From: Candidatus Gastranaerophilales bacterium
GTDB lineage: Bacteria; Cyanobacteriota; Vampirovibrionia; Gastranaerophilales; Gastranaerophilaceae
Direction: 5' to 3'
Assembly (NCBI GenBank): GCA_944322935.1
Contig: CALUQO010000008.1
Location: 1-64,000, forward strand
DNA length: 64,000 bases
The position numbers and the translations under genes were made by a program. A model generated the notes under the pieces. That model made no database searches. It was not told the origin of the DNA and was given only the letters and a program-made list of their open reading frames with translations. Positions 1 to 8,541 of this stretch are shown here, one piece after another (position 1 is the first letter of the stretch; every line of letters starts with the position of its first letter).

Positions 1-64
1 AGATTCTGAACACAAACGATTAATAAAGACCTAAAAGCCTGATGCTTCAGAATGATAATGCAGT
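1..64. repeat. Interspersed ~60-bp repeat, copy A
   Basis: The block contains AACACAAACGATT near its left end and GATGCTTCAGAATGA near its right end. The same two motifs at the same spacing occur at 27066-27126 (same strand) and 25944-26006 (opposite strand). The middle ~15 bases differ between copies. It begins at the window edge and may be cut. Confidence 0.7.
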
Positions 65-172
65 TTTTGAGAACAAATTAACAAATATCGTATAAAATAT
101 GTTATAATTTCGTATAATTATTTTACATTCAGTACGGGTGTTGATACAGCTATAGAAAGAAGAAAACAGAAA

Positions 173-1489
173 ATGACCGATTCCGAACATAAAATATATT
201 TTGTTGACGTAACAAACAGAGACGGCGTTCAGACTTCACGTCTGGGGCTTGCAAAGCTGCAAAAAACCATAATAAACATGATGCTCGATGATATGGGGAT
301 TACGCAATCGGAAATAGGTTTTCCTACAACAAGACACGAAATTAATTATCTGAATGCCAATCTTGAACTTGTGGACAGAGGCGTTATCAAAAGAACAAAA
401 TTTTCGGGTTGGGTGCGTGCGCTTTCCAAAGACGTTATACAGGCTATACAAAATGTTCCCCGCCTCAAGTTTTTAAACCTCTCGCAATCCACATCCGACC
501 AGATGATTCACGGCAAATACGGTGACAAAATGACAAAGGCAGATATACTTGCCCAAACCATAGAAGCTGTTGAAACCGCTAAAACCTACGGGGTGGAAAC
601 AATCGGAGTTAATGCCGAAGACGCATCAAGAAGTTCCATTGATTATTTGATTGAATACGCAAAAGAGTGCAAAAAACACGGTGCTTCACGTTTTAGATAC
701 TGCGATACTCTAGGTTATGAAGACCCCGGAACGACTTATGACAGAATTTACAAAATCGCAAAGGAAGCTCAAATTGATATGGAAATGCATTTTCATAACG
801 ATTTAGGGATGGCTGTTGGTTGTTCTGTTCTTGGGGCAAAGGCTGCTGTTGATGCCGGTGTTGACGCCTATATTGATACTGCAATCAACGGTATGGGAGA
901 ACGTGCGGGCAATGCGGATTTGATTTCATGCCTGCTTGCGGTAAAAAAATCTGCGGGGTTTGCCGGCAAATATGAAGTTGACCCTAATATTGATATGTCA
1001 AAAGCCTGGAAGCTTGCAAAGTACACTTCACACGCTTTTGGGGTTCCTATTCCCGTTAACCAGCCTGCCGTTGGTGCAAATGCTTTTGCGCACGAATCGG
1101 GTATTCACGCAGACGGTGCACTTAAAGACCGAAGAAATTACGAGCTGTATGACTTTGAAGAACTCGGCAGAGGTGAGCCGGAGATTGTTGAAACCGGCAG
1201 AATGATTACCATCGGTGAATATGGCGGTATTAAAGGTTTTAGAAATGTTTATAAAAACCTTGAGCTTGAATTCCACGATGAAGACGAGGCAAGAAACATC
1301 CTTGAACTTGCCAGATATGCAAACGTACATACTCAATTGCCTTTGACGGACAGTGAATTGAAGTTTATTTATTACTATCCCGATATTGCAGCAAAAATAA
1401 TGACCGTTACACCATACTACGAACCAAAAGGCGAGTTGAAAAAACGTCTGGAGCAATCGCCGGATATTGTTTCTTCTTCTATTGTGTAA
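173..1489 (+). CDS. Isopropylmalate/homocitrate synthase-like DRE-TIM metallolyase
   Basis: The 438-residue protein belongs to the acetyl-CoA-dependent aldol synthases (isopropylmalate, homocitrate and citramalate synthases). These condense acetyl-CoA with a 2-oxoacid on a divalent-metal site. Visible motifs are the N-terminal VTNRDGVQTSR (variant of the D-x-x-R-D-G-x-Q signature, ~13-23), the metal ligand HFHND near 205, GMGERAGN near 240 and HESGIHADG near 306. It is shorter than LeuA (~510) and no C-terminal leucine-binding domain is obvious, which favours a homocitrate or citramalate-type enzyme. Substrate cannot be told from sequence. Two TATAAT boxes lie at 103-118. It stands alone, converging on tsaC with 5 bp between stops. 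No leu or nif genes are nearby. Confidence 0.82.
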   Translation: MTDSEHKIYFVDVTNRDGVQTSRLGLAKLQKTIINMMLDDMGITQSEIGFPTTRHEINYLNANLELVDRGVIKRTKFSGWVRALSKDVIQAIQNVPRLKFLNLSQSTSDQMIHGKYGDKMTKADILAQTIEAVETAKTYGVETIGVNAEDASRSSIDYLIEYAKECKKHGASRFRYCDTLGYEDPGTTYDRIYKIAKEAQIDMEMHFHNDLGMAVGCSVLGAKAAVDAGVDAYIDTAINGMGERAGNADLISCLLAVKKSAGFAGKYEVDPNIDMSKAWKLAKYTSHAFGVPIPVNQPAVGANAFAHESGIHADGALKDRRNYELYDFEELGRGEPEIVETGRMITIGEYGGIKGFRNVYKNLELEFHDEDEARNILELARYANVHTQLPLTDSELKFIYYYPDIAAKIMTVTPYYEPKGELKKRLEQSPDIVSSSIV

Positions 1490-1494
1490 ACAGA

Positions 1495-2097
1495 TTATGT
1501 ATTTTTGATTACAACTTCGCCCTGACGCAAAACCTTTATATTATCGTCCAACGCAAGCGCCACCGTAGAAGCCAGACCCTGAGCTTTAAAACCGTAATCC
1601 TCAAATACATATTCCACATGATTACCAACATTCGCAACGGCTTCTTCATATGTTGAGGCGGCCACTTGCCCCGAGAGATTTGCGCTTGTGGTAGCAAGCA
1701 CATGCCCGTCTATTACCTCGCAAAGACTTTTAAAAAACGGATTGTCAGGCACACGTATGCCCACGGTGTTTTTAAAAGAGGTTACGTAATCGGGCGTTTT
1801 GTCCGACTTTTCAAATATCAAAGTCAGCGCACCGGGGAAGTGTTTTTCCATAAGAGCGTGAGCCCTCGGCGGAATGTTTTTTACATAAGGCAAAAGGTGC
1901 TCTACGCTGTCGGACATTAAAATAAGCGGTTTTGAACGGTCACGATTTTTGAGTTCGTAAATATTTTCAACACCCTTTTCGCTTTCGGGAAGGCAGCCCA
2001 CGCCCCAGACCGTATCGGTTACAAAGGAGATTACACCGCCATGTTTGAGTTTTTCGTTTAATTTTTTAACGTAAGTTGTATCACTGAAAATATCCAT
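1495..2097 (-). CDS. tsaC: Threonylcarbamoyl-AMP synthase (Sua5/YrdC/YwlC family)
   Basis: A 200-residue single-domain YrdC protein. The family makes threonylcarbamoyl-AMP from threonine, bicarbonate and ATP, the first step of t6A37 tRNA modification in the cytoplasm. Family motifs include VSFVTDTVWGVG-like text at the N terminus, KNRDRSKPLILM near 50 and TTSANLSGQ near 140. It lacks the extra Sua5 domain of ~350-residue forms, so it is the short TsaC type. It is the last gene of the leftward spoIID-murJ-tsaC operon: the ATG follows the murJ stop by 3 bp and its AAAGGA ribosome site lies inside the murJ 3' end. Confidence 0.9.
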   Translation of the reverse strand: MDIFSDTTYVKKLNEKLKHGGVISFVTDTVWGVGCLPESEKGVENIYELKNRDRSKPLILMSDSVEHLLPYVKNIPPRAHALMEKHFPGALTLIFEKSDKTPDYVTSFKNTVGIRVPDNPFFKSLCEVIDGHVLATTSANLSGQVAASTYEEAVANVGNHVEYVFEDYGFKAQGLASTVALALDDNIKVLRQGEVVIKNT

Positions 2098-2100
2098 AAA

Positions 2101-3717
2101 TTATCCTTTAAATTTCATCAATTTGCCTTTTACCCTGCCGTAAAGCTCAAATACGTACGGAATCCTTACCACTGCTGCAAACAGGCTGTAAACAACGCCG
2201 CAAATCAACGTAATTAAAATAATTTTTACTATCAATAAAAACTGCGTAGGCTCAAAATATTTGTCCCACAGCTTGTAAGCGCCAAGGCATACGTAATATG
2301 TTGCAATAGAGATTACTGCCATTTTAAACAGGTTTTTAAAATATACTCCATAATCCATGCTCATTTTTTTCTTTATTAAAAGCCCGAGCCAGAAACCGTT
2401 TATCAGGGTTACAAAAGAGGTTGATAATGTAATACCGCCAATTCCCAGCTGTTTTACAAACAGGAAGTTTAAAATAAATTTGATAACGATTGAGGACAAC
2501 GCAACCAGAAACGGCGTGCGTGAATCGTTAAACGCATAAAACACCCTTGTTATGGAATCTCTAAACACGTAAAAGATAATTGAAATCGACAGATAACAAA
2601 GCGCCTCGGACACCATCATAGTTGCAACTTCGTTAAAAGCTCCCCTTTGAAAAATCAATTGTATTGCATTTGTGGAAAGCAGCAAAATCAACACCAGTAT
2701 GGGAAACGCAACAAAGTTTAAAAGCCCCACGCCCTTGTTAAAATAGTATCTGATATTGTCGTAGTCCTTTTCTCCGACGAGTTTTGAAAAAATCGGAAAC
2801 AAAGGTACAAGAAACGCCGTCACAAGCACCCCCACGGGGAATTGGAACAACCTGTTTGCATAACCTATTGCAGACCACGCTCCCTCTTGCAGCTGCGAGG
2901 CAAAAAACATATCCACGTAAATATAGACCTGACCGACGGTAGAACTCAATATTGCGGGGAACAAAAGCTCAAGTATATTTTTAAACTGCGGGTTGTTCAT
3001 TACCTCAAGGTTAGGCTTAAATTTGAACCCCAGCTGTTTGAGCTTTGGCAATTGATAAACAAACTGGCACAAAGCTCCGACTGTTGTTGCCGCAGCAAGG
3101 ACTATGCCGGAATTGTCGTTGTGCACGAGAGAAATTATTGCAATAATCGCCACACTCATCAAAATCGGCGAGATGTTGGGGATTAAAAACTCCTTGTAAA
3201 CAATCAAAATCCCGTAATATATCCCGACAACGCCGCCGACCGTTAAAACCGGCGCCATTATTTTTAAGTGAAGACTTGCAAGTCTAATCAACTCCGGCGA
3301 GCCGTTGGAGATGATAATCTGCATAATCACGTCCGAAAACGCAAACACAAGCACACCCAAAAGCAAAAAGACAAGAAAAGAGCTTGTTAAAAAGGTGTTA
3401 AAAAGCTTGTTAACATTATCAGGCGCTTTTTCTTCGAGATTCGGTATCATTTTGGAAAAAACGGAAACCACAGCACTGTGGAAGGGTCCGCCGATTCCCC
3501 CGAGAAGAATAATTGATATTGCCGGGATTTGATAGGCATAAAAGTATGCATCGGACACCATGCCCGCACCGTAAAAGTTGGCAATCACAATGTCACGCAA
3601 AAAACCTATCAGTTTACTGACAATTGTAACAAAAGCTATTATCCATGCGGCTTTTAAAAGACTCTGTGTTTTGGAAGTGTTTGGCTGCTGTGCCGTGTTA
3701 TTAGCATTATCGGTCAT
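2101..3717 (-). CDS. murJ: Lipid II flippase MurJ (MviN)
   Basis: About 538 residues, very hydrophobic, with the roughly 14 membrane segments expected of the MOP-superfamily MviN/MurJ flippase. MurJ moves lipid II across the cytoplasmic membrane for peptidoglycan assembly. Typical text includes SKLIGFLRDIVIANFYG at the N terminus, FPVGVLVTAFLVPLFP mid-protein and YAFNDSRTPF. I chose the ATG at 3717 because GAGG stands 6 nt before it. An upstream in-frame ATG at 3729 has no such site. The start overlaps the 3' end of the spoIID-domain gene by 11 bp, indicating translational coupling in one operon. Confidence 0.92.
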   Translation of the reverse strand: MTDNANNTAQQPNTSKTQSLLKAAWIIAFVTIVSKLIGFLRDIVIANFYGAGMVSDAYFYAYQIPAISIILLGGIGGPFHSAVVSVFSKMIPNLEEKAPDNVNKLFNTFLTSSFLVFLLLGVLVFAFSDVIMQIIISNGSPELIRLASLHLKIMAPVLTVGGVVGIYYGILIVYKEFLIPNISPILMSVAIIAIISLVHNDNSGIVLAAATTVGALCQFVYQLPKLKQLGFKFKPNLEVMNNPQFKNILELLFPAILSSTVGQVYIYVDMFFASQLQEGAWSAIGYANRLFQFPVGVLVTAFLVPLFPIFSKLVGEKDYDNIRYYFNKGVGLLNFVAFPILVLILLLSTNAIQLIFQRGAFNEVATMMVSEALCYLSISIIFYVFRDSITRVFYAFNDSRTPFLVALSSIVIKFILNFLFVKQLGIGGITLSTSFVTLINGFWLGLLIKKKMSMDYGVYFKNLFKMAVISIATYYVCLGAYKLWDKYFEPTQFLLIVKIILITLICGVVYSLFAAVVRIPYVFELYGRVKGKLMKFKG

Positions 3718-5515
3718 TTTTTGCCTCATTAAGTTCTACAAATAATCTTACGGGTTTTTTATGCTGGTCGGAATACGGAAGCAGGAAGGTTATTCTGTTT
3801 TCACCGTCTGTAAGATATTGTGTAATATCAAATTTTTCGGTTTTAAACAATTGAGGCACCAATTCCAGTTTAAATTCCTGACCGTTTATTACTACTGTCA
3901 TTGTTGTGAACTGAAATTTGTTTTCTGCAACAAGATAAACCTTTTTATCTTTTCCTCGTGTTTTTTTGCTGGTATAAAAAATCTGTACCGCCGTATCTTG
4001 TCCGTTATTGCATGACAGTGTAACGGGATTTGTAGTAATAGCTGTATCGGCAAAATAGTGCTGAATAATTTCGGCATAAGTATAACCTTTGTTATTCATT
4101 TCACCTGCACCAAACTGACTCATTCCAACGCCATGTCCGTAACCGCCGCCATGGACAATTACTCTTGTCACTGTATCATTAGTATTTTTTGTTTTACGGT
4201 CTTTTTTGCTGTCCTGCGTTTTGGGGCTTGTTTCATTTTCATCCCAATTGGACCAGACAAGATTATCGGGTTCAAATTTTTCCTGTTTATTGTCTTTTAT
4301 TGTTTCAAAATCAAAGACAATATTGGCAGACGGCAGAGCTTTATTGTCTTTTTTAAAGGTTCTTCTTATAACAAGTTCTTTTTGAACATTAAAAACATTT
4401 TTGTCCGTAATTATGTTTATGGACATAGCTTTACCTGAAACACCCCTTTTTATGACTTTAATGTCCTTTAATGTTCCGAAATTGTCGGGATTTTCCAGTC
4501 TGGGTTTTACGAAACCCGTGGCGGATTGTGTTACCAGTGTCTTTTTTAATACGTCTTCAAGCTCTTTTATATCCCATTCTCTAACCCATCTGAAATACGG
4601 AGAGTTATTGTCAAAAGTTTCCGGTTCTGAGGTATAGAATTTTCTCGCCGCTTTTTCATCATTTAATACGGGGGTTTCCTTGTTATCAGGCACTCCCTTT
4701 AAAAATGGCTTTGAAACACCTGGGAACATTTTTATCCCGTTTGCCATATCAGTGGAAAATGCGTTTTCATAACTTTCCGTATACCCGCCTGCAGTCGAAC
4801 TGTATAGAGCAAGTATAAGTTCATTATTTTGCATTGCAACAATATTTTCAGTTTCTTTTATTGCAGTGTCTGCAAGTTCATTCTCTGTGTTTGCACCAAA
4901 ATAAACCTGACAAGCAACTGAATCGCATATATCATAGTTGTGTGAATTTGCTTCTCTCGGTTTTAATACATAGTTTCTTGCAAGTATTGCCTGTGCCTTC
5001 AGTGCTTCCGTACCGAATCTTACCGGCATTTCATTAGGCACAACACCCCTTAAATAAGACTCAACATCTATAACATTTATAATGTTAAACAGGTCATCTT
5101 TTTTGGGGGCTTTGGTTATTTGTATTGTTCCTCTGTAATAAGCCGGTTTGCCTGCTCTTTTTAAATTGGCAATTGAGACAAAACCGTTTTGTGAGTCTAT
5201 TTCGACAGGCCCTTTTATATCTTTTGCAATTTCTGTGCCGTCTTTGGTAAGCGTAAACAGATTGTTGTTTATGTCTATTTGTACAACCTCGTTTGCGTTA
5301 AAGCTGCCAAGAAGCTGATTAGTCGTTTTGTCGGTAAGTGAAAAAGAGTCGGTAGCTGTCAGGCATGTTTGTTTAAAATAATACTCGGAAAAATCCTGAC
5401 TGCTTATACCTACTTTTACAATAGTCCCTTCTAATGCGGCAACGGCATCGGCCTTTGCATTAAAGCCCATTGTGCAAACAATGACACACAATGATATAAA
5501 TAATTTTTTTATCAT
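3707..5515 (-). CDS. Exported SpoIID/LytB-domain protein
   Basis: 602 residues with an N-terminal signal peptide (lysines, then a hydrophobic stretch ending NAKA near residue 23). The SpoIID domain (~140-330, then ~450-490) is shown by DVESYLRGVVPNEMP, EALKAQAILARNYVL and, after a charged linker, GGGYGHGVGMSQFGAGEM and YAEIIQHYF. SpoIID proteins are peptidoglycan lytic transglycosylases, or in LytB amidase enhancers. There is no sign of sporulation genes here, so a general wall-remodelling role is likelier. A ~110-residue linker splits the domain and a ~110-residue C-terminal tail follows. It heads the operon with murJ and tsaC. Confidence 0.87.
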   Translation of the reverse strand: MIKKLFISLCVIVCTMGFNAKADAVAALEGTIVKVGISSQDFSEYYFKQTCLTATDSFSLTDKTTNQLLGSFNANEVVQIDINNNLFTLTKDGTEIAKDIKGPVEIDSQNGFVSIANLKRAGKPAYYRGTIQITKAPKKDDLFNIINVIDVESYLRGVVPNEMPVRFGTEALKAQAILARNYVLKPREANSHNYDICDSVACQVYFGANTENELADTAIKETENIVAMQNNELILALYSSTAGGYTESYENAFSTDMANGIKMFPGVSKPFLKGVPDNKETPVLNDEKAARKFYTSEPETFDNNSPYFRWVREWDIKELEDVLKKTLVTQSATGFVKPRLENPDNFGTLKDIKVIKRGVSGKAMSINIITDKNVFNVQKELVIRRTFKKDNKALPSANIVFDFETIKDNKQEKFEPDNLVWSNWDENETSPKTQDSKKDRKTKNTNDTVTRVIVHGGGYGHGVGMSQFGAGEMNNKGYTYAEIIQHYFADTAITTNPVTLSCNNGQDTAVQIFYTSKKTRGKDKKVYLVAENKFQFTTMTVVINGQEFKLELVPQLFKTEKFDITQYLTDGENRITFLLPYSDQHKKPVRLFVELNEAKNDR

Positions 5516-5595
5516 AATAACTCTCTCTTTTAATTCAATTCTATTATAAAAAGCAAAAAATCGTTATAAATCCTTAAAATTTTTAAGAGGTTAAG

Positions 5596-5634
5596 CAAAA
5601 AAATCGGCTTTTTCTCAAAAAGATTAAGCCGAGA
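5596..5634 (-). terminator. Leftward intrinsic terminator upstream of the spoIID operon
   Basis: Read leftward, a TCGGCTT/AAGCCGA stem with a ~15-nt loop is followed by ATTTTTTTG. No convincing leftward gene lies immediately upstream of it, so it either ends a short RNA starting in 5640-5740 or acts as a leader attenuator. A TATAAT-like box near 5545 would give the operon a promoter downstream of it. Confidence 0.55.
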
Positions 5635-5767
5635 TGGATAGAATTAGTATTACGGAGTTTATAGAGGAGTTTACACATGCATGAAATCTGACCATAAATT
5701 TTTTTGCTACTAAAGTCGTAAAATATTAAAAAATATTAAGTTGAATTTTATGTTATGCTTATTTATT

Positions 5768-6667
5768 ATGAAAAATTTACTTTTTTGGCTAGATTGTACA
5801 CGTGCATATGCACTGCCTATGTCTGTTACAGCCTGGGTAATAGCTTTTAGTGCTGGAATTGCGGCGCACGGTAATATAATTTACGGAGTTATTGCCCTTA
5901 TAGGTATTATTTGCGTTCATTTGGGCGGAAATCTTTTTGATGATGTAATGGATTACAAAAATTATCTTCGCAAACAAAAAGAAGATAAAGTCATTAACAT
6001 TAAAAAGGGAAAATGCAGATGTTTCAGAGACGGACAAATTACAATAAATAAGGCTCTTAAAGTGTGTGCCATTCTGTTTGGCATCGGTTTAATAACGGGG
6101 GCTTTTTTTATAGAAATATACGGGCTTGTGGTTTTTGAATTAATGCTGATAAGCGGAATTCTTTGTTTAATTTATCCAAAGTCGGCATATATTGGGCTGA
6201 GCGAGATTGTTATAGGTATTTTATTTGCGCCTTTGTTGTTTAGCGGTGTGTATTATGTAATGACAGGTCAATTTTCTTCTTCGCTGTTGTGGCTTTCTCT
6301 GTCGTTTGCGATTGTTACGGTTACTTTGCTTTATACTGACTTTTTCCTGGACTATAACAATGACAAAGAAGAAGGCAAAAAAACAATTCCGATTATTTGC
6401 GGCAATAAAAACAACGCCTATCATTTTTACATATTTTTGATTTTTTTAATCTACGCTGTTTTGTTTTCAGGCATACATGCACATTTGCTGACGGTAAAAT
6501 TCAGTATAATATTTTTATCAATATTTCCTGCTTTGAGCACGATAAAAAGACTGCAAAAATATACTGATAAAGAAATAAAAAACGAAAAAGAATTTATGTC
6601 GGCAATGAACAATGTACAAAGGTTTATTGCAATATTTGCCATCCTTTGTATTGTGAGTTTTTTTTAG
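5768..6667 (+). CDS. UbiA-family prenyltransferase (MenA-like)
   Basis: About 299 residues with eight or nine predicted membrane segments. The two aspartate-rich Mg-diphosphate motifs of the UbiA superfamily are visible: NLFDDVMDYKN near 55-65 and DFFLDYNNDKEEGKKT near 195-210. The family transfers a polyprenyl chain to an aromatic or similar acceptor in the membrane, as in menaquinone or ubiquinone synthesis. Acceptor not predictable: no men or ubi genes are adjacent. I prefer the ATG at 5768, which begins MKNLLFWLDC; ATGs at 5741 and 5750 would add residues with no clear ribosome site. No strong Shine-Dalgarno precedes any of the three. Confidence 0.8.
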   Translation: MKNLLFWLDCTRAYALPMSVTAWVIAFSAGIAAHGNIIYGVIALIGIICVHLGGNLFDDVMDYKNYLRKQKEDKVINIKKGKCRCFRDGQITINKALKVCAILFGIGLITGAFFIEIYGLVVFELMLISGILCLIYPKSAYIGLSEIVIGILFAPLLFSGVYYVMTGQFSSSLLWLSLSFAIVTVTLLYTDFFLDYNNDKEEGKKTIPIICGNKNNAYHFYIFLIFLIYAVLFSGIHAHLLTVKFSIIFLSIFPALSTIKRLQKYTDKEIKNEKEFMSAMNNVQRFIAIFAILCIVSFF

Positions 6668-6771
6668 TTTTTTAAGTTAATATATTTTTGTGTAACAATT
6701 TGTTAAACCCGTAACAAAATATTTTTTGTCCGGCGTTAAAGTATTAGAGTTGTATTTTTCAGGAGAGATAA

Positions 6772-7155
6772 ATGAATATATTACCAGTAAAAGCTATGTC
6801 TGTTGGTAGAGCCGGTACTTTGAATAACCGCTTAAAAAATAATTTTAAAGCCGGAGATGATACAAACAAAAAGGAGAACAAAAGAGCTAACGATAATTAT
6901 CAGCTTGCCAATGCAGTATCATTTGTCGCTTCCATGGCTGCGGTAACAGGCATGTGCGCAATGTACGGTATGGATACGTGGGATAGAAACCAAACATTAA
7001 AAAAATTTGAACAGGTAGTCAACAAACCTGAAATTAAAAAAGATACATTTCTTGTTAAAGATGTAACTGATGACAACAAACCGGATATTATTCTTTTTAA
7101 AAAAGACGGCTCAAAAGTTATATTTGATTTGGTTGACGGAACTGTTAAACAGTAA
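6772..7155 (+). CDS. Hypothetical single-pass membrane protein, 127 aa
   Basis: Not recognised. The N terminus is short and polar (MNILPVKAMSVGRAG), followed by a lysine/asparagine-rich stretch, a hydrophobic segment around 48-66 (VSFVASMAAVTGMCAMYG) and a charged C-terminal domain of ~60 residues with alternating beta-like text. AGGAGA lies 7 nt before the ATG. It is monocistronic, ending in a strong hairpin terminator. The layout (short M-x-I N terminus, basic linker, one membrane segment) resembles the open gene at 62753, which may be a lineage-specific class; no homology is proven. Confidence 0.72.
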   Translation: MNILPVKAMSVGRAGTLNNRLKNNFKAGDDTNKKENKRANDNYQLANAVSFVASMAAVTGMCAMYGMDTWDRNQTLKKFEQVVNKPEIKKDTFLVKDVTDDNKPDIILFKKDGSKVIFDLVDGTVKQ

Positions 7156-7192
7156 AAAAAGAGGTCTTTTTTAAGATAAGACCTCTTTTTTC
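7155..7192. terminator. Bidirectional terminator
   Basis: A perfect AAGAGGTCTT/AAGACCTCTT stem with A-runs before and T-runs after on both strands lies between two convergent genes. Confidence 0.85.
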
Positions 7193-7201
7193 TTGGTTAA
7201 G

Positions 7202-7375
7202 CTATTCAAATGACAGCATATCGTGTCCGGGAATCCTTTCAAGAGTTTTTTCTTTAAGCGAGGATGCCATTCTTTCTGCTATGCCTTTTCTGAATGTAGG
7301 TACTTTTTCAATAGTAGCTTCTTCTACTTTTGATAAAATTCTCCTAAACATTTTGTTACCATTGAAACCACTCAT
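7202..7375 (-). CDS. Hypothetical small basic protein, ~57 aa
   Basis: Not recognised. A short helical, basic protein with no cysteines or membrane segment (MSGFNGNKMFRRILSK at the N terminus). The ATG at 7375 is preferred because GAGGT stands 5 nt upstream; an ATG at 7387 is the alternative. It converges on the 127-aa gene and shares its bidirectional terminator, which supports it being transcribed. Confidence 0.5.
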   Translation of the reverse strand: MSGFNGNKMFRRILSKVEEATIEKVPTFRKGIAERMASSLKEKTLERIPGHDMLSFE

Positions 7376-7572
7376 TACAGACCTCATTTCTAACCTTTTC
7401 AAAAAGGCTTAATTAGTTAAAGTAAATAAACACAAATTAATATTTTAAATGACCATTTTATTTTATAATTATATTATGCATCTTTTTTTTGATTTTGCCA
7501 ATACATTTGTAGTAGTAAATTCAAAATTGTTACATTTACACTTTTAAAAATTACTCAAAGTTAACAAAAATA

Positions 7573-7601
7573 TAGACATTGGGATATGTTAATACTAAGA
7601 T
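7573..7601 (+). promoter_or_regulatory. Probable sigma-70 promoter of fabI
   Basis: TAGACA and TAAGAT are separated by 17 bp and lie about 30 bp before the fabI ATG, which has AAGGAG. Confidence 0.55.
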
Positions 7602-7629
7602 ACAATTATACTAATTAAGGAGATTTTCT

Positions 7630-8445
7630 ATGAAATTAATGGAAGGCAAAAAAGGTATTATTTTTGGTGTTTCTAACTCCAGAGGTATTGCTTATGCTAT
7701 TGCTAAACAAATTCACGAAGCAGGGGCTGAAATTGCATTTACTTATGCTAACGAAGCTATGGAATCAAGAGTACGTCCTCTGGCAGAAGAAATGAATGCA
7801 AAAATGATTGTTGAATGTGACGTTACAAACGAGGAACAGGTTAAAAGCGTTTTTGCTCAATACGAAAAAATTTACGGAAAATTGGACTTTGTTATCCACG
7901 CCGTTGCCTTTGCTCATAAAGAAGACCTGATGGGTGATTTTATTGATACTTCAAAAGAAGGCTGGGATACTGCATTGAGTGTTAGTGCATACTCTCTGGT
8001 ATCTCTTGCAAGAGCTGCAAAGCCGTTGTTTAACGAAGGCGGTGCCATCCTTGCTTTAACATACCTTGGCTCAGAAAAGGTTGTTGCAAATTACAATGTA
8101 ATGGGTGTTGCGAAAGCTACTCTTGAAGCCTCAGCAAGATATCTTGCTGATAACCTTGGCAAAATCGGTGTCAGAGTTAACTGTTTGTCCGCTGGTGCTG
8201 TTAAAACTCTTGCTGCAAAAGGCATTTCAGGATTTGATAGAATGCTTAAAGCAGCTATCTTGAAAGCTCCTTTAAGAAGAAATGTATCACTTGAAGATGT
8301 AGGCAAAACTGGTTTATACCTCGTTTCTGACCTTGCTTCCGGTGTTACAGGAGAAGTTGTCCACGTAGACTGTGGCTGCCATTGCGTTTATGCGTCGGTG
8401 GATGAAATGGAAGCTACTTACGCTTATCAAAAGGAACATCAATAA
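7630..8445 (+). CDS. fabI: Enoyl-[acyl-carrier-protein] reductase (NADH) FabI
   Basis: 271 residues, a short-chain dehydrogenase of the FabI subgroup. FabI reduces trans-2-enoyl-ACP with NAD(P)H in the last step of each fatty acid elongation cycle. The N-terminal nucleotide-binding text GVSNSRGIAYAIA is the FabI form of the glycine motif. The catalytic Tyr and Lys are in NYNVMGVAK near 154-162, with the further upstream Tyr of FabI in VSAYSLVSLA. The C terminus carries the usual DCGCHC-type tail. It has its own promoter and a terminator right after the stop, so it is monocistronic. Confidence 0.95.
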   Translation: MKLMEGKKGIIFGVSNSRGIAYAIAKQIHEAGAEIAFTYANEAMESRVRPLAEEMNAKMIVECDVTNEEQVKSVFAQYEKIYGKLDFVIHAVAFAHKEDLMGDFIDTSKEGWDTALSVSAYSLVSLARAAKPLFNEGGAILALTYLGSEKVVANYNVMGVAKATLEASARYLADNLGKIGVRVNCLSAGAVKTLAAKGISGFDRMLKAAILKAPLRRNVSLEDVGKTGLYLVSDLASGVTGEVVHVDCGCHCVYASVDEMEATYAYQKEHQ

Positions 8446-8454
8446 GTTTTTTAT

Positions 8455-8487
8455 AAGGGGCAAATTGTAGTGTTTGCCCCTTTAAAA
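8455..8487 (+). terminator. Intrinsic terminator after fabI
   Basis: AAGGGGCAAA pairs with TTTGCCCCTT across an 8-10-nt loop, about 10 bp after the fabI stop. Confidence 0.85.
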
Positions 8488-8541
8488 TAATTTTTTAATT
8501 TATAATTTAATTTTTAGTCGAAACTATAAGGAAGCAGAAAA

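Noticed and set aside
5624-5695. 23-codon leftward frame ending in the orphan terminator
   Set aside because: Without a ribosome site or a second copy it cannot be supported as a gene.
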